A stretch of 43,737 nt of DNA from Bacillota bacterium (GTDB taxonomy: Bacteria > Bacillota > Dethiobacteria > Dethiobacterales > Dethiobacteraceae), in assembly GCA_012521345.1 (NCBI GenBank), contig JAAYMN010000082.1, positions 1 to 43,737 of the forward strand, given 5' to 3'. The notes beneath the pieces are model-generated. The model had not been told where the DNA came from and searched no databases. It was given only the letters and a program-made list of their open reading frames with translations. Positions 40,026 through 43,737 of this stretch are shown here, piece after piece (the first letter of the stretch is position 1; every line of letters starts with the position of its first letter). Both the position numbers and the translations under genes were made by a program.

Positions 40026-41669
40026 TCATCGCTTGTTTTTCCGGCGCAGGAGCTCGCGGGCGTGCGCCAGAGCCGTCGCATCCCTGCTGCCAAGCATTCT
40101 GGCCACTTCCTGCTCCCTTTCTGCCGCCGTCAGCTGTTTAATCCTGGTAAAGGTGCGGCCGCCGGCACTTTCCTTGTAAAGGACAAAGTGATTGTCGGCT
40201 GCGGCTGCAATGACAGGTTGGTGCGTCACGCAGATAACCTGCCTGTGCTGCGCCAGCTGCTGCAGCTTTTCCGCCACCTTGCCCACCGTAAGGCCGCCGA
40301 TGCCGGCGTCTATTTCATCAAAAATGAGTGTTTCCACTTCATCTTCCACCGCCAAAACGCTTTTTATGGCCAGCATTACCCGGGAAATTTCCCCGCCAGA
40401 CGCAGTTTTGGCCAGGGAGCGCAAAGGCTCGCCCACATTGGCTGAAAGCAGGAATTCAATCCGGTCCCGGCCGTAGGGACCGATTTGCAGCTCCGGTTCC
40501 ACGGCCACGGCAAAAGAAGCGCCCTGCAGGGCAACTTCCTGCATTGCCTCCGTAATGCGGCCGGCAAGCACTGCAGCCGTTTTTTTCCGCAGCGCGGTCA
40601 GCCTGTCGGCCGCCTCCGCCAATTTGGCCGCATACCGTTTTTGCTCCGCCGCCAAGGCTTCCCTTCTGGCGCTGCGGTTTTCCAGTTCCGCCAGCTCCTT
40701 TTGCAGCCGTTCTGCCGTAGCAGCCACATCCAGCACAGTAGGCCCGTATTTCTTTTTCATTTTCCGGTACGTTTCCAGGCGCAGCATCACTTCCTGCAGC
40801 TCCGCCTCATCCAGGCTGATACTGTCCCGGTAATACTGCAGCTGCCGGGCGGCGTCCTGCAACTGCTCCGCCGCGCTTTCCACCTGCGCCAAAAGCTCGG
40901 CCAGGCTGCCGTCCAGAGCAACTGCAGCAGCTAATTCTTTGGCCAGAACTCCCAGGCGGTCCACGACGGCATTGTCATGGGCATCTTCATACAGGCCGGC
41001 ATAAATCCGGCCCGTGTATTCCAGGAGCTGGCGGGCATTCGCCAGGCGGCGGAAGCGTCCCTCCAGCTCTGCTTCCTCTTCTTCCGACAGGGCTGCCGCC
41101 GTAATTTCCTGCAGCTGAAAACGCAAAAAATCGGCCTCACGGGCGGCGGCAGCCTCGCCCCCGCCAAGTTTCTCCAGCTCGCGCGCATTTTTTTGCACCT
41201 GCCGGTAAAGCTCCGTCACCTCGGCGCGCGTCTGCAAAAGCTCCTCCCCGCCGTAAGCATCCAGCAAATCCCGCTGGGTTGCAGCGGCCAGCAATGACTG
41301 CTGTTTGTTCTGCCCGTGCAGGTCAACCAGCTGGCTGCCGGTCCTGGCCATTTCGGAGAGAGGTTCCACACGGCCGTTGATGCGGCAGATATTGGGGCCG
41401 CTCCTGCGCACTTCCCGGCTGAAGATCAGTTCCTCTTCCCCGGAACCGTCGGGCAGGGTACGGGTAAAAACTGCCTGCAGGAGAGCGCTTTCCGCTCCGC
41501 CGCGGATCACATCCGCCGTCGCCCGTTCGCCCAAAAGCAGGCCTAGTGCATCCAGTAGCATGGATTTTCCGGCGCCGGTTTCACCGGTAATGACATTAAG
41601 CCCCTCTCCGGGGTAAAAGGCAAGATTGTCAATCAAGGCAAGATTCTGCACTTCGAGAACACGCAGCAT
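40026..41669 (-). CDS. recN: DNA repair protein RecN
   Basis: SMC-like ATPase that acts early in double-strand break repair. It is 547 residues, full length. Walker A GETGAGKS is at 29-36 after LEVQNLALIDNLAF. Two coiled-coil arms (about 150-360) are rich in Glu, Ala and Leu, with the C-terminal signature, Walker B and VCVTHQPVIAAAADNHFVLYK closing the head. ATG at 41669, four bases after nadK. Order nadK-recN-spoIVB-spo0A is that of other spore formers, except that argR, usually between nadK and recN, is missing. Confidence 0.97.
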   Translation of the reverse strand: MLRVLEVQNLALIDNLAFYPGEGLNVITGETGAGKSMLLDALGLLLGERATADVIRGGAESALLQAVFTRTLPDGSGEEELIFSREVRRSGPNICRINGRVEPLSEMARTGSQLVDLHGQNKQQSLLAAATQRDLLDAYGGEELLQTRAEVTELYRQVQKNARELEKLGGGEAAAAREADFLRFQLQEITAAALSEEEEAELEGRFRRLANARQLLEYTGRIYAGLYEDAHDNAVVDRLGVLAKELAAAVALDGSLAELLAQVESAAEQLQDAARQLQYYRDSISLDEAELQEVMLRLETYRKMKKKYGPTVLDVAATAERLQKELAELENRSARREALAAEQKRYAAKLAEAADRLTALRKKTAAVLAGRITEAMQEVALQGASFAVAVEPELQIGPYGRDRIEFLLSANVGEPLRSLAKTASGGEISRVMLAIKSVLAVEDEVETLIFDEIDAGIGGLTVGKVAEKLQQLAQHRQVICVTHQPVIAAAADNHFVLYKESAGGRTFTRIKQLTAAEREQEVARMLGSRDATALAHARELLRRKNKR

Positions 41670-41673
41670 AGCC

Positions 41674-42552
41674 TTACATCCCTTCCGGCTGTCGACTGAT
41701 TACTTTGGATAATTTCCGGTGCAGTAGGGTATAAAAGTCCGTCCCGTGCAGTTGGATCAGCGGCGTGGTAAGCGGCGCCCGCGCAACCTGGACCACATCG
41801 TGATCCTGCAGGGGAAAGTCGATCTGCCCGTCCACCGTAAGGTTTACGTCCGCCTGCCTTGTCCAGGGATGGACCGACACGCGTTCGCTGCCGGAAACGA
41901 TGACAGAGCGGTGATGCAGCAAATGCGGGCAGATGGGAGTAATAATTATGACATCAAGATACGGGTTGACTATGGGGCCGCCGGCGGAGAGAGAATAGCC
42001 CGTTGAGCCGGTGGGTGTAGCAATGATAATGCCGTCGCTGGGGTATGTTTCCAGGTGTTTATCGTTAACATATGTATCAAGGTAAATAATGCGCGATGCC
42101 TGGCCTTTGGAAATCACCACATCATTCAGGGCGGTGTATTCAGCCACCGTGCGCCCGCCCCGCAGCACCCTGGCCGCCAGCATTATGCGGTGCAGCACTT
42201 CATAGCTGCCTTCAAGCAGCTGCTGCAGCGCCCGCTCCAACATGGGCGGCTCCACTTCCGCCAAAAAACCCATCTGTCCCAGGTTGACGCCCAAAAGGGG
42301 CATGTTGGTGCCGCTGAAGGCACGTGCAGCCTGCAGGATCGTGCCGTCGCCGCCCAGAACAATTACCGTATCAACCAAGCCGGGAAATGCTTCCTTGGGA
42401 GTAATTTTTCCTCCGGCAATCTCTTCCACTTCCTCCGAAGCGGCCAGATAAGCATCAATGCCGTGCTGCGCACAAAAGGCAAAGATGCGTTCCAGCAAGT
42501 CCCTGACTTCATCCCGCTTTTTCCAGTTGGGAACAATCCCTATACCTTTCAT
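41674..42552 (-). CDS. nadK: NAD kinase
   Basis: ATP- or polyphosphate-dependent phosphorylation of NAD to NADP. It is 292 residues. The catalytic GGDGT is at 67-71 (VIVLGGDGTILQAAR). Other family blocks are LLGVNLGQMGFLAEVEP, YTALNDVVISKG and DGIIIATPTGSTGYSLSAGGPIV. GGAGGG lies 4 bases before the ATG at 42552; earlier in-frame ATGs lack such a site. It follows the small unknown gene by 11 bases. Confidence 0.96.
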   Translation of the reverse strand: MKGIGIVPNWKKRDEVRDLLERIFAFCAQHGIDAYLAASEEVEEIAGGKITPKEAFPGLVDTVIVLGGDGTILQAARAFSGTNMPLLGVNLGQMGFLAEVEPPMLERALQQLLEGSYEVLHRIMLAARVLRGGRTVAEYTALNDVVISKGQASRIIYLDTYVNDKHLETYPSDGIIIATPTGSTGYSLSAGGPIVNPYLDVIIITPICPHLLHHRSVIVSGSERVSVHPWTRQADVNLTVDGQIDFPLQDHDVVQVARAPLTTPLIQLHGTDFYTLLHRKLSKVISRQPEGM

Positions 42553-42563
42553 GAGTCCCTCCA

Positions 42564-42977
42564 TTACATCCGGAAGCGGACTTCCTGCAGTTTTGCTTTT
42601 TCCGGATAGACAACCACAATGCCGCTGGTGCGAAAAGCCAAAACGTCGCGCAGCAGATTGCTGCGCCATTGTTTTGACTGCAGGCGTCCTTTCCCGGCAT
42701 CGCGCCTGATTTTCACCAGGAAAAGCAGGCCGTGTTTTTTGGCTAAAAGATCGCAGCTTAAATCAAAATGGTAAGCAGTACCGTCTATCTCCATCTGCAC
42801 CGTCAGCCTGGGCCTGGCGTGCAGCACCTCATAACCCGCCTCTTCCAGCAGGGCAACAACCTTTGCGTGTGAACGCCCCGGCAACCTGCCGGAAATCCTG
42901 CCCAGACGGCTCCTTATCCACCAGATGAGCGCAACCAGGCAAAGCAAGGCCAAGATTATCCAGTCTTTCACAGACAA
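42564..42977 (-). CDS. membrane-anchored small protein with possible PD-(D/E)XK-like domain, unknown
   Basis: A 137-residue protein I do not recognise with certainty. One N-terminal membrane segment (about 5-21, WIILALLCLVALIWWI) is followed by a basic linker and an alpha/beta domain: HAKVVALLEEAGYEVLHA, then a hydrophobic strand FDLSCDLLAKKHGLLFLVKI and SGIVVVYPE. The DxxxD...xVK pattern recalls the PD-(D/E)XK nuclease fold, but the usual Glu before X-Lys is replaced by Leu. It would therefore probably be inactive if the fold is right. The start is TTG at 42977 with AGGTG 7 bases upstream. It lies between tlyA and nadK, probably co-transcribed. Confidence 0.7.
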   Translation of the reverse strand: MSVKDWIILALLCLVALIWWIRSRLGRISGRLPGRSHAKVVALLEEAGYEVLHARPRLTVQMEIDGTAYHFDLSCDLLAKKHGLLFLVKIRRDAGKGRLQSKQWRSNLLRDVLAFRTSGIVVVYPEKAKLQEVRFRM

Positions 42978-42998
42978 GGGGCATCACCTGCCTGGTAA

Positions 42999-43737
42999 CT
43001 AATTCTCCGTCTGGGGCCGGTTTCCTTTTTCCGCCAGCTGCCTGTGCGCTTCCCGGACGACGGCAGCAAAGTCAGGCTGCATGTCCGTTCCCTCTTCTCC
43101 CCTGTCTTTCAGATGCAGCAGATATTCAATATTGCCCTCTGGTCCGCGCAGGGGTGAAAAAGTTGTGTTCAGTACCGCATATCCAAGGTCCCGGGCGGCA
43201 GCAGCCACCTTCCGCAGTACTTCCAGGTGGTCCTGCGGCTCCCGGACGACGCCTTTTTTTCCTACACGCCCCTTGCCGATTTCAAACTGCGGTTTTACCA
43301 AAAGAACTGCCTCCGGTACGCCAAGCCGCCTCAGCACCGGCAGGACCAGGGTCAGGGAAATAAAAGACACATCTACGCCGGCAAAACTTACCTCTTCGCC
43401 AATGTCTTCTGCCGAAAGGTACCTGACGTTGGTGCGCTCCAGCACAACTACCCGCCTGTCCTGCCGCAGGCGCCAATCCAGCTGCCCGTAGCCAACATCC
43501 ACGCTGTAGACCCTAGCGGCGCCGTGCTGCAGCATGCAATCGGTAAAACCGCCGGTGGACGCGCCCACATCCAGCGCCGTCCGCCCTGCAAGGTCAATTT
43601 TGAATACCCGCAGCGCCCTCTCCAGTTTCAGACCGCCGCGAGATACATAACGGGGCAGTTCGCGGACCACAATTTCCTCGCTGCCTGTTACCTGTGCTCC
43701 CGGCTTGTCCACTTTTTCCCCGTTCACATAAACCAAC
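42999..43737 (-). CDS. tlyA: TlyA family rRNA 2'-O-methyltransferase (5' end cut by window)
   Basis: TlyA/FtsJ-type methyltransferase, known in mycobacteria to methylate 16S and 23S rRNA and called YqxC in Bacillus. Only the last part of the N-terminal S4 domain (VYVNGEKVDKPGAQV) is in the window. The SAM-binding motif is LDVGASTGGFTDCML. Further residues of the K-D-K-E type catalytic set are in RGGLKLERAL, DVSFISL and LLVKPQFE. The C-terminus is complete. It heads the tlyA-unknown-nadK-recN run, 21 bases before the next gene's TTG. Confidence 0.93.
   Translation of the reverse strand, partial: LVYVNGEKVDKPGAQVTGSEEIVVRELPRYVSRGGLKLERALRVFKIDLAGRTALDVGASTGGFTDCMLQHGAARVYSVDVGYGQLDWRLRQDRRVVVLERTNVRYLSAEDIGEEVSFAGVDVSFISLTLVLPVLRRLGVPEAVLLVKPQFEIGKGRVGKKGVVREPQDHLEVLRKVAAAARDLGYAVLNTTFSPLRGPEGNIEYLLHLKDRGEEGTDMQPDFAAVVREAHRQLAEKGNRPQTEN

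Overview
This 43.7 kb window looks like the chromosome of a moderately GC-rich, endospore-forming Clostridia. A Peptococcaceae/Desulfotomaculum/Thermincola-like relative fits best; this is inferred from gene content and order, not from any database search. All 47 protein genes I support are on the minus strand, so transcription runs from the right edge to the left. I see no rRNA, tRNA, insertion sequence, prophage or CRISPR array. Many genes start with GTG or TTG, and many overlap or abut their neighbours, so starts were chosen by ribosome-binding site.

In the direction of transcription (right to left), region 1 (43.7-40.0 kb) holds tlyA (cut by the window edge), a small unknown membrane protein, nadK and recN, closed by a terminator. 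Region 2 (39.9-37.5 kb) is spoIVB and spo0A. Each has a terminator, and spo0A has a near-perfect SigH promoter whose -10 overlaps a Spo0A box. Region 3 (37.4-32.1 kb) is an envelope and division block: steA, a steB/MctB-like gene, a GT2 glycosyltransferase, a MraY/WecA-like glycosylphosphotransferase, a DUF3866 gene and nudF. Region 4 (32.0-24.2 kb) follows Bacillus order closely: spoIIM, a tiny membrane protein, xerD, deoB, a pyrimidine nucleoside phosphorylase, dacF, then spoIIAA-spoIIAB-sigF behind its own SigH-type promoter. A dodecin gene follows.

Region 5 (24.2-19.6 kb) has spoVAF, two related 2-hydroxyacyl-CoA dehydratase/activase-type Fe-S proteins and a short soluble chemoreceptor-like protein. 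Region 6 (19.5-13.9 kb) is a DHH-CBS-tRNA nucleotidyltransferase fusion, an M50 site-2 protease, trpS, scpA and scpB, behind an extended -10 promoter. Region 7 (13.8-8.0 kb) has a parvulin foldase, the ytfI-ytfJ pair, dacB-spmA-spmB, a RidA protein and rluB. Region 8 (7.95-1 bp) is a B12 regulon: a sigma-A-like promoter, a cobalamin riboswitch and a terminator precede btuF-btuC-btuD (cobalamin/corrinoid uptake), cobQ, a half-length CobQ paralogue, cobU, cobS and cobC (late corrin ring assembly and nucleotide-loop attachment).

Together the window joins the master sporulation regulator, the first forespore sigma factor and its control switch, spore cortex and engulfment genes, and chromosome organisation genes with a riboswitch-controlled B12 uptake and salvage operon. 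The least explained parts are the half-CobQ, the C-terminal domain of the B12-type ABC ATPase, the paired dehydratase-like proteins, the glycosyltransferase pair beside steAB, and the small protein between tlyA and nadK.
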